A stretch of 64,000 nucleotides of DNA from Gimesia aquarii (GCF_007748195.1 NZ_CP037920.1:496001-560000); one strand, 5' to 3'; positions 8,769-19,886 are shown, counted from the first letter of the stretch. Program-made: numbers and translations. Notes: a model not told the origin generated them from the letters alone.

Positions 8769-8910
8769 GATTCGAATTCAGCTACAATCATAATTCCAGC
8801 ATGTAAGAGCCGAGTATACTTTCTGGCAGCGAATTACTTCTCTTTGAGTTAAAGAGCGCTGTAATTCGTCTGCTGTTACCAAATTCAATTTAAAACAAGA
8901 ACTCGAAGTT

Positions 8911-10194
<1,284 letters not shown>

Positions 10195-10380
10195 GACTGA
10201 ACCCGGAAAATTGGCAATGACGATCGGCCGCAAAACAATTACACTATGATCTGAATGCTGAAGATCAACAAGATTTCCAATATTAGTTAATACGTTGAAT
10301 CGAGATTTCGAACATCACCCATAAACAAATGGAGCTTGTCAAGGAACGAGACAAGCGAGATCACTTCCATGGAGTAGGCT

Positions 10381-11430
10381 GTGAGTTGGTTGTTTTGGTG
10401 CATAGTAATTGTCATTCTTTTAGAGCTGGTGATACAGTATTGCATTATGCGCGCTGCCTATCCAGTACTCTTCGCTCCTATGCCAGGACGACTTGATCTT
10501 GCTGGATCGACCGATGATCTTTTGAAACAGAATCACACGGTTCAGATTGAACATGTCGAGATTCCAACTACGAACGGATTGATCTTACGTGGTTTCATTG
10601 CAACTCCGAAAAAATCGGATCCTCAAGGACTAATTCTTTTTTGTCATCCTTTTAAATCGAGTGGAGCAATTGCGCTGAGTCAATGTCGTGCTTTGTTGCA
10701 GGCAGGCTTTGCTGTTTTCTCATTTGATTTTCGAAATCATGGTGAAAGTGATATCGATCTGAACTACCAGGCAATTCATTGGTTATCCAAACACGAGATC
10801 AATGATGTCAAATCAGCGATTCATTTTATTCGTACCCAATCCAAATGGGCTCACTTACAACTTGGCTTATTAGGTATGAGTCGTGGCGCCGGTGCGGCAT
10901 TAGTTGTCGCCGCACAATCCTCACAGATTCAATTTGTCGCATGCGAAGGAGCTTTTGCAAACGAAGATCTTTTTCTGGATCATGCCATTCGCTGGGGAGA
11001 ACGATTTGTACCAAGGTGGTTTATTCAATTAGTGCCAACCTGGGAAGTCGTTTTCGCATTTCGCATCATGCTCTGGTATTCTCAAAAACGTCAAGGGTGC
11101 CAATACGTGAATCTGAAACCATATCTTTCATCCTTGAGAGACCGGGATTTATTATTTCTTGTGGGAGAAAAAGATCAAAGTGTTGTGCCTCGCATGACTG
11201 AGTTAATCACAAGAAAAATTCACGATTCCCGGATCACAGTCTGTTCAGTTCCTGACGCCATTCATAACGCCGGTCGCAATGCGCAACCTCAACAGTATGA
11301 TAGCGCTTTGCTTCATTTCTTTTCACAAATGTCGGTAGGGGATTCACCGCAACCAGCAAGTAATTCTGAGAAACAAACGAAGACGGAACCAGAGCTGGTG
11401 TCGGGAGATATTTCGAGCTCAATTTATTAG
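10381..11430 (+). CDS. Membrane-anchored alpha/beta hydrolase
   Basis: A 349-residue serine hydrolase of the alpha/beta fold. GTG start with GGAG 8 bases upstream. An N-terminal hydrophobic helix (residues 4-21) suggests a membrane anchor. The strand-turn HPFKSSG and FDFRNHGESD segments are typical. The nucleophile is Ser167 in GMSRG, with candidate Asp265 (VGEKDQSVV) and His295 (AIHNAG), so the triad is complete. The C-terminal 40 residues are polar and probably disordered. It follows the ketosynthase by 186 bases on the same strand and could release or remodel that cluster's acyl product; this is positional inference only. Confidence 0.85.
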   Translation: MSWLFWCIVIVILLELVIQYCIMRAAYPVLFAPMPGRLDLAGSTDDLLKQNHTVQIEHVEIPTTNGLILRGFIATPKKSDPQGLILFCHPFKSSGAIALSQCRALLQAGFAVFSFDFRNHGESDIDLNYQAIHWLSKHEINDVKSAIHFIRTQSKWAHLQLGLLGMSRGAGAALVVAAQSSQIQFVACEGAFANEDLFLDHAIRWGERFVPRWFIQLVPTWEVVFAFRIMLWYSQKRQGCQYVNLKPYLSSLRDRDLLFLVGEKDQSVVPRMTELITRKIHDSRITVCSVPDAIHNAGRNAQPQQYDSALLHFFSQMSVGDSPQPASNSEKQTKTEPELVSGDISSSIY

Positions 11431-11700
11431 TGCTGCCTTTTTGACAGCGATTGTGCTTTGTTTACTGAAAAATAGATCGTATCACAATCAGAAATGAATC
11501 GTCCATCAGTCAGTGTTTGATTTAACGTATTTAAAACATAAGACTTACAACGACTCGTATATTTAAGCCTGACAATGGTATCTGATTTGCTTATCTTAGG
11601 GGTATCGAATCGATATTTGCACGAGTTGATTTTTAGGCTAGGCTTAGTACAAGCTTCTCCTGGTATATTAGCCTTCCGAAATTATTTGATGAGATCAATT

Positions 11701-12120
11701 ATGGTCATTGCCAAATCTCAGACTCCTTATCAATTACTGATCGCTGATGATGACCCTGGTTTCCGTGATGTCCTGAAAGAACTCCTGAATCCCTATTTCA
11801 AATTATTTGAAGCGGAATCGGGAGAAGAGGCTGTGGAACTTGTGGAACATGGGCAGGTCGACATCGTTTTGCTCGACATGCACATGGACGTTTTAACAGG
11901 ATTGGAAGCGGTGCGGATCATGAAAGAGATCAACGCGATCTTACCCTGTATTCTTATCACGGCTGATGCAACCGATGAACTGCGACAGGATGCCACTGCT
12001 GCAAATGCTTATGATGTTCTGTCTAAACCAGTCAAACGGCAGGAGTTAGTAACGACGGTATCTCACGCATTGCTAGACACTTACCAAGATCCGGATATTC
12101 CTTCCTGGTTAGGAAATTAG
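11701..12120 (+). CDS. Single-domain response regulator (CheY-like)
   Basis: A 139-residue receiver domain with no output domain. The phosphorylation pocket is complete: Asp16/Asp17 (IADDDPG), phospho-acceptor Asp59 (LLDMHMD), Thr87 (ITAD) and Lys109 (SKP). The start is uncertain: the frame is open 42 codons further and another ATG lies 4 codons upstream. I chose 11701 because the receiver fold begins directly after it; no clear Shine-Dalgarno supports any option. No partner kinase adjoins it, so it would act by protein-protein contact with an unlinked system. Confidence 0.88.
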   Translation: MVIAKSQTPYQLLIADDDPGFRDVLKELLNPYFKLFEAESGEEAVELVEHGQVDIVLLDMHMDVLTGLEAVRIMKEINAILPCILITADATDELRQDATAANAYDVLSKPVKRQELVTTVSHALLDTYQDPDIPSWLGN

Positions 12121-12355
12121 ATTGGTTGCTCTCTGGTCTGAAGCCACTTTTCTACCATCTCGCATTTCACTCCTTTTATCTTTGTTCCCGATAGCATCTA
12201 CTTACTTTTCCCGTAGACTCGACTTTCCATAAACTGGCTGGTGAAGTACACTTCCAGTCCAAAAAATATTTCTCAAAAGCACACCTGAATCCTGCCTCAA
12301 ATGTAGTGATGCAGATCATCAATTGAAGAGGTTGTGCGGCGGAAAGGAGTCTGCC

Positions 12356-13666
12356 ATGTCATTCGTACCGACCCGGTTCATTCACGCAAGTAACCTGCAT
12401 CTTGACCATCAACCCCAGGGGATAGGTAAGGTTGACAGCGAATCACAAATGATTCTCGAAGATTGTACGCTGACAACCTTCGAGCAGGTGATTAAGGCTG
12501 CTCTCGAACATGAAATTGATTTTCTGTTGCTGACAGGTAATACCTTGATCGAAGAAGATCACAGCATTCGCGCTAAAATTTCATTCGTAGAAGGCTTGCA
12601 GCAACTGGCATCTGAAAATATTCAGGTCTTTATACTTCCAGGTCAGCACGATCCGCTGAGTGTCTGGCACTCTCAATTTCATTGGCCAGGCAACGTCACA
12701 TTTCTCTCGCCGCATGATCACGACATTATTGACATCATGCGTGCTGATGAAACCATCGCGACGTTGCAAGTTCTGGAATCCGCTCATTATAAAACAGAGC
12801 AACCCTTAAAGCTGAATCAGAGAAATCAACTGTTCAATCAGCACGATCAACGCGCCATTTCCATTGGTATTCTTCCCGCCAACGTAACACAGGAAAAGAC
12901 TGATCATAATTGTGAATTAGAGCATTCACCCTCGCAAGTTTTATCCGATCAATTTGAAGAAGTCAGTTTTGATTACATTGCATTGTGTAAAGGAACTCAG
13001 CGGCATACGTTTGAAATGCAACCAGGCATTGCTCACCATCCCGGCGTAGCTCAGGGACTGAATTTCAACGAATGCGATAATAATGGTGTTACTTTAGTCA
13101 CAATCAAACCAGAGAAGCAGCTGGAACTTCACTTGTTGAATCTTGCCACCGTTCGCTGGTTAGTGATCGAATTACAGATAGATCCAGAATGCTCCCGAAA
13201 ACAACTCAAGCATCTTATGCGCGAAGCTCTCTTTTCTTATAAAAATGCTGTTTTTGAAAAAGTCTGGATGGTGCGTTGGCAGTGGGAAGGCTCAGGCGAG
13301 CTATTTCAGTCTCTGAAAATAGCCAAGAATCAAAGTGATTTAGGTTTAGAAATCGCGAGCGAACTCAGAGACCATCTGCCTGTTCGAATTGAACAATGCT
13401 TTGAACTGCAAGCCGATATTCGGAAATTCTCCAGCAGGTCAGCATCTTTAGTAAAACGTTATCATGATCAGCTTGAAGCATTCCAAACAGATACAGACAC
13501 ACCACTGAAACAATTAGTCACACATACTGCTCATCTTGACCAAACCTGGTCTCACCGCATGGATTCATTGATTCATGAAATGGTTGAGCAACGTATCTTT
13601 AATACAGCCATCCGAAACGGACACAATTGGCTTAACATCTCTTCGGATGAGGAAGTGCACTTATGA
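12356..13666 (+). CDS. SbcD/YhaO-like metallophosphoesterase with degenerate active site
   Basis: A 436-residue protein paired with the SbcC-like ATPase downstream; stop and start overlap as ATGA. AAAGGAGT 6-7 bases upstream fixes the ATG at 12356. The N-terminus has the calcineurin-like phosphoesterase layout, but the metal ligands are replaced: motif I DxH is NLH (Asn13, His15), motif II GD is GN (62), motif III GNHD is GQHD (96-99), and the GHxH motif is absent, with CKGTQRH at 211-217. The catalytic dinuclear Mn site of SbcD/Mre11/YhaO should therefore not form normally. The family assignment is by synteny and scaffold. It may be a structural or regulatory partner. Residues 235-436 are an unrecognised helical region. 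Confidence 0.82.
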   Translation: MSFVPTRFIHASNLHLDHQPQGIGKVDSESQMILEDCTLTTFEQVIKAALEHEIDFLLLTGNTLIEEDHSIRAKISFVEGLQQLASENIQVFILPGQHDPLSVWHSQFHWPGNVTFLSPHDHDIIDIMRADETIATLQVLESAHYKTEQPLKLNQRNQLFNQHDQRAISIGILPANVTQEKTDHNCELEHSPSQVLSDQFEEVSFDYIALCKGTQRHTFEMQPGIAHHPGVAQGLNFNECDNNGVTLVTIKPEKQLELHLLNLATVRWLVIELQIDPECSRKQLKHLMREALFSYKNAVFEKVWMVRWQWEGSGELFQSLKIAKNQSDLGLEIASELRDHLPVRIEQCFELQADIRKFSSRSASLVKRYHDQLEAFQTDTDTPLKQLVTHTAHLDQTWSHRMDSLIHEMVEQRIFNTAIRNGHNWLNISSDEEVHL

Positions 13667-16600
13667 AAATCACCAGAATCCATATCGACGAATTTGGAAA
13701 TTGGAACGATCTGAACCTTGCGCCCCTCAACGCAGGGGTGAATGTTTTTTATGGCCCTAACGAAACCGGTAAATCGACTTTAATGCGAATGATTCGTAGT
13801 GTCCTTTATGGATTTCAGACTGAGGGAATTCGTGATCAGTCACGAGTACCGGATTCGACTCATTGGTCTGCCTTACTGGATATTAAACATCAAGGACAAG
13901 TCTACGAAATTCGTCGTCAGACAAATTCCAGAGGCAAAGGTCCCTTTTCATTTCAAGGAGAAACGCGGGGGCTCTCGAACCAGGACCTGCTCGCCTCTCT
14001 GCATGCTGGTGTAAATGAAAGCGTATTCGAAAACGTATTTGCGATTGGCTTAAATGAATTACAGGAGTTGGGAACACTACACGGCGATCAAGTTGCGCAA
14101 CACATTTATGGACTCTCTCTGGGGCCAGAAGGCCAGGCGATACTTGATGCTTCCAGCAAGATAGTGAAATCAAGACAGCAACTATTGAGTTCCGACTTTA
14201 AGACCGGAAAGCTGGTCGATCTTTATCAAAAACTCGATGACGTGAATGCGAAACTTGCGGACTTAGAACTACAAACACAGCAGTTTTTCAGTCTATCCGA
14301 TGATTTACAGAAGTTACGCGCGGAATCAGATAGTCTTAAAAAACGAAGGGAAGGTTTGCAATATCAAATTCGAGGACATCGTTTTCTCGAACGTGTATGG
14401 AGGCCCTGGCAGGAAGTACAAGCTTTGCATCAGAAATTGAGACAACTTCCAGTCGTCAACGACTTTCCAGAAGATGGCGTCGCACTGCTGAATGATTACG
14501 ATCAGGAATTAAAACAAGTTGAAGAAAAACTGACCGAACTAAAGGTGGATCTGAAACGAGTAAGTGCAGAAGCAGAAAAATATAAAATTGACAATGACCT
14601 GCTCAATTTTGTGCCAAACATACAAAGTCTGGTTGATCAGAAAAACTGGATCATCGATCTGGAACGCCAGTACAAAGCAGGAGAAACCCGGGCACGTGAT
14701 GCTGAACTCACATTACAAAAATATCTCGGCCCGAATCAGACTCTTGACGAGATCAATCATATTAAAACGACCCCCGACAACAACCAACGCCTCATCGATG
14801 CAGCACATCAGTATCGAATCGCGTTAAGAAAACGCAAGAATACACATCAGCGATACAAAAAAGTTTCGCGAAAATACCAGCAAACGCTAGCTCAACTTCA
14901 GGAACAATCGAATCGTTTATTAAATGGGCATTCGATCGATGAAGAACTAAAGAGAGCCCGCGAACGAATGAAACATCTGGAACGTCTTAGCCAGTTACGG
15001 ATGCGAGAGTCAGAATGTGTGTTTCAACAAGAAGCCGTCAACGAGCAGTTGGCACGGCTCCAAACGCATTCCCGCATTCCCAGTTGGGCCAAAAAGACGC
15101 TGTTTGGTTTTGCATTAGCAGGAATACTATTACTTATTGCCGGTGCTTGGCGCGGAGTAACCGATGTCATTTATATCGGCTTGATTTACTGTCTCACAGG
15201 ATTGTTCCTGGGTGGGACGACATGGGCGATCAAAAAACATTTTGAGGTCGATGTCGATGGTCAAGTAGAGGATTTGCAGGATAAGAGTTGGGCCTTAGAC
15301 GTTCATCTAAGAGAAACGCGACAGGAGATCGAACGCCTGCTGGAAGATGAATATTTTTCCTTAAAGCTCATTACCGAAGGGCATTCGCTGACGACAGACC
15401 GATATCGAGAAAAGATTCCCGAGTTGAATTTCAATGATGAAAACATTTTACGCACGGACCTGCTGCATGAACTGGCTTTCAAGATTGGTGAACTGGAACA
15501 ATTACAAGTTGCACAAGAACAGACACAGAAAACACGCCAGTTACTGGTGAAATTGAGAAACCGTTCTCAAGAAATTCAACGTGAGTTTAGCAGCAAACGG
15601 CATGAATGGTGTGAATGTCTCAAAGATCTAGGATTAACTGAAACACTGAAAATCAATGAAGCATTTCAGATGTGGCAGCATGTTTCTAACGTTCATTTAC
15701 ACGCGGATCAATTTCAGCAGGAAAAAAAACGTATCCAGCCTCTGGGTGAAATTGTCAAAGCGTATTCCTCTCGAGTACGTGATCTGGGCCAGCGTATGGG
15801 GCGCACTCAGCATGCGTTTGATAAACCATTCGAAGTGGTTTCCCAATGGGAACGCGAGATTGAATCATTTGCTGAACATCAAAAAGAACTTTCTCGCTTG
15901 GGCAAAGAAGAGCAAAAATTATCGCAGGAATCAGATGTTCTGGAATTAAAACTCGAAGAACTAAATCACAAATGCTCGAGATTATTGATCCGTGGGGGAG
16001 CGGCAAATCGAGACGAGTTTATCCAACGAGCCGTTTCACTCGAAGAACGTAGTCAGCTTGAGAGTGTACTGGAAGATGCACAAGCCGAATTGGAAAAGGC
16101 CAGTCGATCCGAAAAAGAGCTTGCGATAGTTGAAGAAGATCTTATGGATTTTAATTCAGATGAAAATGCTGAGCATCTGGAAATGCTGAATTTAGAACTG
16201 GAAGACATTGAAAGTGATCTGGTGACAACTGCGGAAAATATGGGACGCCTGAAACAAGATTATCAGAACGCCAAAAACGACCGTAGTTCAGCCCATTTAC
16301 GTTTTGAGCGGGAACAGATTCTTGAACAAATCCGACAGGCTAGTGAAAAATGGTTTTCAGCTGAAGCTTCCTCGGTAGGTTTGAGTAAGTTGCGTTCAGA
16401 ATACGAACGCACCTGCCAGCCTGAGACCCTTGCAATCGCTTCTGAATACCTTAGTCAATTAACCAATGGGAAATACAAAAACATTTGGACTCCTTTGGGA
16501 GAACAGTTTCCCAAAATTGACGATCAACAGGGACAAACATTAACCGTCAGTGAACTCAGTAGTGGAACGCGAGAGCAACTGTTTTTGGCGATCCGGCTGG

Positions 16601-17400
16601 CAATGGTAGAACGCTTTCGAAATAACGGCGTTGAACTACCTATGATTCTGGATGATGTACTTGTGAATTTCGATCAAAGCCGGACAGTCGCTGCGATAGA
16701 AACATTAAATACTGTTGCAAAGAAAGGGCAGCAATTTTTGTTATTTACCTGCCATCTGCATTTGGCTCGATTGTTTGAAGAACACGGTTGTCCTCCGGTC
16801 ATGTTACCGGACTCAAATTCACAAGCAGTAAATTCTCCGAACCAGTTTCCTCCTCAAAATGACGAGACTGAACAAAAAAAAGAACGAGAGTCTTCATTAG
16901 TCAGGCGAGACTACCGTAGGGACCACTCGCATGTTTCCTCGACCGTTCACAGTCAACTCATTCCCCCGTTCTATTTAGATCGTTCAATGCCTGTCGAGGA
17001 AGCACCTTCCATTGGTGTCAAAACTGCAAATCGACTGGGAAAAATTGACATTTTAACGGTCAACGATTTTCTGGAATGTAATCCAGAAGTAGTCTCAAAG
17101 AAATTAAAGGTTTCGCATATCAACCAAAATACGATCCGCGAATGGAAAAAGCAGGCCAAGCTTGCTTGTTGTATTCCTGGACTACGAGGTCATGACGCTC
17201 AAATATTGGTTTCTTGTGGATTTTTTGAACCGGAAACAATCGCCCATACTTCACCCCAGGTACTCTTCGGAAGAGTGAAATCGTTTATCAAAACGAATGA
17301 AGGACGAAAAATTATTCGGAATGGTAAAAAACCGAATTTTAAGGAAGTCTCTAATTGGATTCTCTGGGCTCAGAAAGCACGAAAGCTAAGAGCAGCCTAG
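13663..17400 (+). CDS. SbcC/YhaN-like SMC-type ATPase with C-terminal DUF4332-like domain
   Basis: A 1245-residue SMC-like ATPase. Walker A is GPNETGKST (31-39), the ABC signature is LSSGTREQL (about 965) and Walker B is MILDDVLVNFD (about 995). Long coiled coils fill about 175-460 and 530-930. Between the arms lies a pair of hydrophobic helices (about 470-525), as in YhaN-type proteins and where SbcC/Rad50 would carry a zinc hook. After a polar linker (about 1040-1105), residues 1109-1245 form a helix-hairpin-helix-like domain (EAPSIGVKTANRLGKIDI, then CCIPGLRGHDAQILVSCG) resembling DUF4332. YhaN and SbcC normally end at the ATPase head. It is translationally coupled to the degenerate SbcD-like gene. 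Confidence 0.88.
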   Translation: MKITRIHIDEFGNWNDLNLAPLNAGVNVFYGPNETGKSTLMRMIRSVLYGFQTEGIRDQSRVPDSTHWSALLDIKHQGQVYEIRRQTNSRGKGPFSFQGETRGLSNQDLLASLHAGVNESVFENVFAIGLNELQELGTLHGDQVAQHIYGLSLGPEGQAILDASSKIVKSRQQLLSSDFKTGKLVDLYQKLDDVNAKLADLELQTQQFFSLSDDLQKLRAESDSLKKRREGLQYQIRGHRFLERVWRPWQEVQALHQKLRQLPVVNDFPEDGVALLNDYDQELKQVEEKLTELKVDLKRVSAEAEKYKIDNDLLNFVPNIQSLVDQKNWIIDLERQYKAGETRARDAELTLQKYLGPNQTLDEINHIKTTPDNNQRLIDAAHQYRIALRKRKNTHQRYKKVSRKYQQTLAQLQEQSNRLLNGHSIDEELKRARERMKHLERLSQLRMRESECVFQQEAVNEQLARLQTHSRIPSWAKKTLFGFALAGILLLIAGAWRGVTDVIYIGLIYCLTGLFLGGTTWAIKKHFEVDVDGQVEDLQDKSWALDVHLRETRQEIERLLEDEYFSLKLITEGHSLTTDRYREKIPELNFNDENILRTDLLHELAFKIGELEQLQVAQEQTQKTRQLLVKLRNRSQEIQREFSSKRHEWCECLKDLGLTETLKINEAFQMWQHVSNVHLHADQFQQEKKRIQPLGEIVKAYSSRVRDLGQRMGRTQHAFDKPFEVVSQWEREIESFAEHQKELSRLGKEEQKLSQESDVLELKLEELNHKCSRLLIRGGAANRDEFIQRAVSLEERSQLESVLEDAQAELEKASRSEKELAIVEEDLMDFNSDENAEHLEMLNLELEDIESDLVTTAENMGRLKQDYQNAKNDRSSAHLRFEREQILEQIRQASEKWFSAEASSVGLSKLRSEYERTCQPETLAIASEYLSQLTNGKYKNIWTPLGEQFPKIDDQQGQTLTVSELSSGTREQLFLAIRLAMVERFRNNGVELPMILDDVLVNFDQSRTVAAIETLNTVAKKGQQFLLFTCHLHLARLFEEHGCPPVMLPDSNSQAVNSPNQFPPQNDETEQKKERESSLVRRDYRRDHSHVSSTVHSQLIPPFYLDRSMPVEEAPSIGVKTANRLGKIDILTVNDFLECNPEVVSKKLKVSHINQNTIREWKKQAKLACCIPGLRGHDAQILVSCGFFEPETIAHTSPQVLFGRVKSFIKTNEGRKIIRNGKKPNFKEVSNWILWAQKARKLRAA

Positions 17401-17416
17401 CGAGTCTGAAGTACTT

Positions 17417-18664
17417 TCACTCAATTGTGGTCGAGATCAGATGCCGTCTCAGTAAATTGAGCGCTACCTTTGTGACTCGACTTTTGGCTATCGCTCGATT
17501 TACAGTTAAGCCAATCTCTTCTACCAATTCAATTCCATCAGCTACCACAGCCACAAAAGCCTGTGGAATATTTTCCGTATCTTGCCAGGATTGATCTATG
17601 TCTAAAACAACTGAAATCGCAAAATCACAGGCATGTTGGTTTCGCGATTCTTGGGCCAGCGAAATGGCTGCATCTGCATTAAACGCAGAGTTGTCGTTGT
17701 CTGATTCATTCGCCTGTAGAGTTTCAAGGTTATGCTTTGCGAAAATCATTCCCCCTGCATAACAACCATTTGAACCTGCTACTTCTGTCAAACGGTAAGA
17801 CAGCAGTCCTCCGGTACCGCACTCACTAGTCGCCAGGGAGAGACGTCGTTCATTGAGCATGGTTACAACGACATGCTCTAGTTCTTCATCTTCATAGCCA
17901 TAAATGTAGTCTCCCAGTCGTTCATGGATGATAGCATCCGTCTCAGCAATTTTCTGTTCACAAACCTCAACAGACTCACCAACGGCTTTGATTCGTAAGG
18001 TGATTGTCGCCTCATGTGCTGTGATTCCAACCTCCGGGTCCCGCCCCCGACTGGTAATCTCTCCCAGAAGTTCTTCGGTTTTCGATTCACCGACACCAAA
18101 ACAGTTAATACGAACAAATCGAATCACATTCGATCCTTGAGTGAGACGGGGCAATACCGACTGATGAAACATCGGTTTCATTTCTGAAGGGACGCCCGGC
18201 ATTGCCACGATACAACAATTCGTTTTTGAATCTGTGCGTGGGACAACCATCCAGATTCCAGGAGCGGTTCCATGTAGATTCTGGATTGGTTCAGAGCCTT
18301 TAGGAAACATGGCTTGAATCCGATTTCTTTCAGGCATCTCGCGAAAGCGCTTTTGAAACATGTTTTCAATAATCTGAAGAGAGTTTTCATCCAAAATCAG
18401 ATCAACTTCCATTAGTTCGGCCATCGCCTGTCGTGTCAAATCGTCCAATGTAGGCCCTAGTCCTCCTGTGATCAATATGACGTCAGAGCGTTGCGTGGCA
18501 AGTCGGAGTTGGTCTACAATTTCATCGATATGATCAGCGATTGTTGAATGGAATTGTGTTGAAATGCCAATCGAAGCTAATTGCGTACTTAACCATTGGC
18601 TATTGGTATCCAGCTTCTCTCCGTTTGTCAGTTCGCTACCTATGGCAATAATTTCTGCTCGCAT
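17417..18664 (-). CDS. cinA: CinA-family protein with eroded NMN-deamidase domain
   Basis: A 415-residue two-domain CinA. The N-terminal MoCF-like domain (residues 1-170, typical role ADP-ribose pyrophosphatase) is intact: EIIAIGSELTNGE, then ILITGGLGPTLDD. The C-terminal PncC-like domain (about 262-410) has lost its hallmarks. AESCTGG is SECGTGG, putting Cys282 at the nucleophile Ser position; the YSN..K stretch is FAKHNL; the GIAGPGGG loop is missing (SVVLDIDQSW instead). NMN deamidation is therefore doubtful. The ATG at 18664 has GGAAG 8 bases upstream and begins the conserved fold; a 34-codon extension is spurious. It follows the glycosyltransferase by 64 bases and converges with the SbcC-like gene. 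Confidence 0.88.
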   Translation of the reverse strand: MRAEIIAIGSELTNGEKLDTNSQWLSTQLASIGISTQFHSTIADHIDEIVDQLRLATQRSDVILITGGLGPTLDDLTRQAMAELMEVDLILDENSLQIIENMFQKRFREMPERNRIQAMFPKGSEPIQNLHGTAPGIWMVVPRTDSKTNCCIVAMPGVPSEMKPMFHQSVLPRLTQGSNVIRFVRINCFGVGESKTEELLGEITSRGRDPEVGITAHEATITLRIKAVGESVEVCEQKIAETDAIIHERLGDYIYGYEDEELEHVVVTMLNERRLSLATSECGTGGLLSYRLTEVAGSNGCYAGGMIFAKHNLETLQANESDNDNSAFNADAAISLAQESRNQHACDFAISVVLDIDQSWQDTENIPQAFVAVVADGIELVEEIGLTVNRAIAKSRVTKVALNLLRRHLISTTIE

Positions 18665-18728
18665 TAATTCTTCCAGTTTGGAGAAAAACGGCTTTACACA
18701 TAAGTTATGAAGTCTATATTCCGATAGG

Positions 18729-19820
18729 TCAAGACGCAATTGGTAGCGCCAGTTTATATTGCTCAACTGTTTTTTCGACCATCGTTTTCACATGAAAGTC
18801 ATGTCTGACTAATTCTCGAGCTGCTTCACCCATGTTCCGGGCTTTAAGGGGGTCTTCCAGAAGCTTGAGGATGCTGTTCGCAAGCGCTTCACTATTCGAA
18901 GGAGGAACCACTAGCCCTGTTTCTCCATCTCGTATGACGGAATAGATTCCTCCGACGCCGGTTGCAATCACCGGTTTTGCTAATGCCATTGCTTCCAGCA
19001 TGATCGTTCCCAGTCCCTGCCTGAGTGAAGCCAGACAGAACATATCCATGGCGGCCAGTGAAATCGAAAAGTCGTAGAGGTTGGGAACAAAAGTGACGTT
19101 CTCCGATATTTCTAAATCACGGGCTAAGTAACGCAAGTTACCTTCTTCAGGGCCAGCACCAGAAATCAAAAATTGCACGTTTGGATTGACGTCCAAGACT
19201 CGGCTGGCCGCTCCCAGGAAATAGGGTAGTCCTTTAATTGCCTCTAATGGTCCGGCTGTTCCGACCACGGGCTGATGGTCATGAGTTAGAACAGGCGAAA
19301 GTTCTGCATAGTCGGGAACGTCCACACCGCCGGGGATGACTAAAACAAAGTCTTCCGGTAAACCTGTCCGGGCAATTAAATCTTTTTTAACTGAATCGCT
19401 TACTGTGATAATTCCTCGGCACCAGCGCATATCGATACGGAGCCGTTCGTCGCTTTGCAAGTAATCATTGACTGTGAGAAGAAAAGGACGTTTGATTTGT
19501 CTGGCAAGCCACTGCCCTTGTGGAAGCACGTGCCGCGACTGAATATGAATTAAATCTGGTGGATGCTTTAATAGTTCCTGTTTTACCAGTCGTAATACAA
19601 GTTGTCCGAGAAATGGAACATTCAAGTTCCGATATTCTGCGATGTCTAACTTCAATCGCATACTGGGGTCAACTTTTGCCGCGTCAGGACAAACGACACG
19701 AGCTTGAATATCGAAGTCGGTGATGTATTGGGCTAAGCGCAGCGTATAAGCAGAAGTGCCTCTGACCTCAAAAGGACCGGCAAACAACAATACTTCAATT
19801 GGAGAATCTGTTTTACTCAT
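18729..19820 (-). CDS. Family 4 (GT-B) glycosyltransferase
   Basis: A 363-residue GT4-type glycosyltransferase. It has an N-terminal acceptor domain (GPFEVRGTSAYTLRLA) and a C-terminal nucleotide-sugar domain with GTAGPLEAIKGL, ISGAGPEEGNL and the retaining-GT segment ending LEAMALAKPVIATGVGG. In that EX7E motif the second Glu is present (276) but the first is Gln268. There are no membrane helices, so it is cytosolic or peripheral. It likely modifies a lipid or surface glycan. It is 66 bases after the basic membrane protein gene and 64 before cinA, all on the minus strand, so the five genes from nfeD to cinA may be one transcript. Confidence 0.87.
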   Translation of the reverse strand: MSKTDSPIEVLLFAGPFEVRGTSAYTLRLAQYITDFDIQARVVCPDAAKVDPSMRLKLDIAEYRNLNVPFLGQLVLRLVKQELLKHPPDLIHIQSRHVLPQGQWLARQIKRPFLLTVNDYLQSDERLRIDMRWCRGIITVSDSVKKDLIARTGLPEDFVLVIPGGVDVPDYAELSPVLTHDHQPVVGTAGPLEAIKGLPYFLGAASRVLDVNPNVQFLISGAGPEEGNLRYLARDLEISENVTFVPNLYDFSISLAAMDMFCLASLRQGLGTIMLEAMALAKPVIATGVGGIYSVIRDGETGLVVPPSNSEALANSILKLLEDPLKARNMGEAARELVRHDFHVKTMVEKTVEQYKLALPIAS

Positions 19821-19886
19821 TCTCTTATTCTCAACTTTGATTTCTGTCAGACAAAATCAAAGCAACGTCCTGGAACAAGCCCATAA

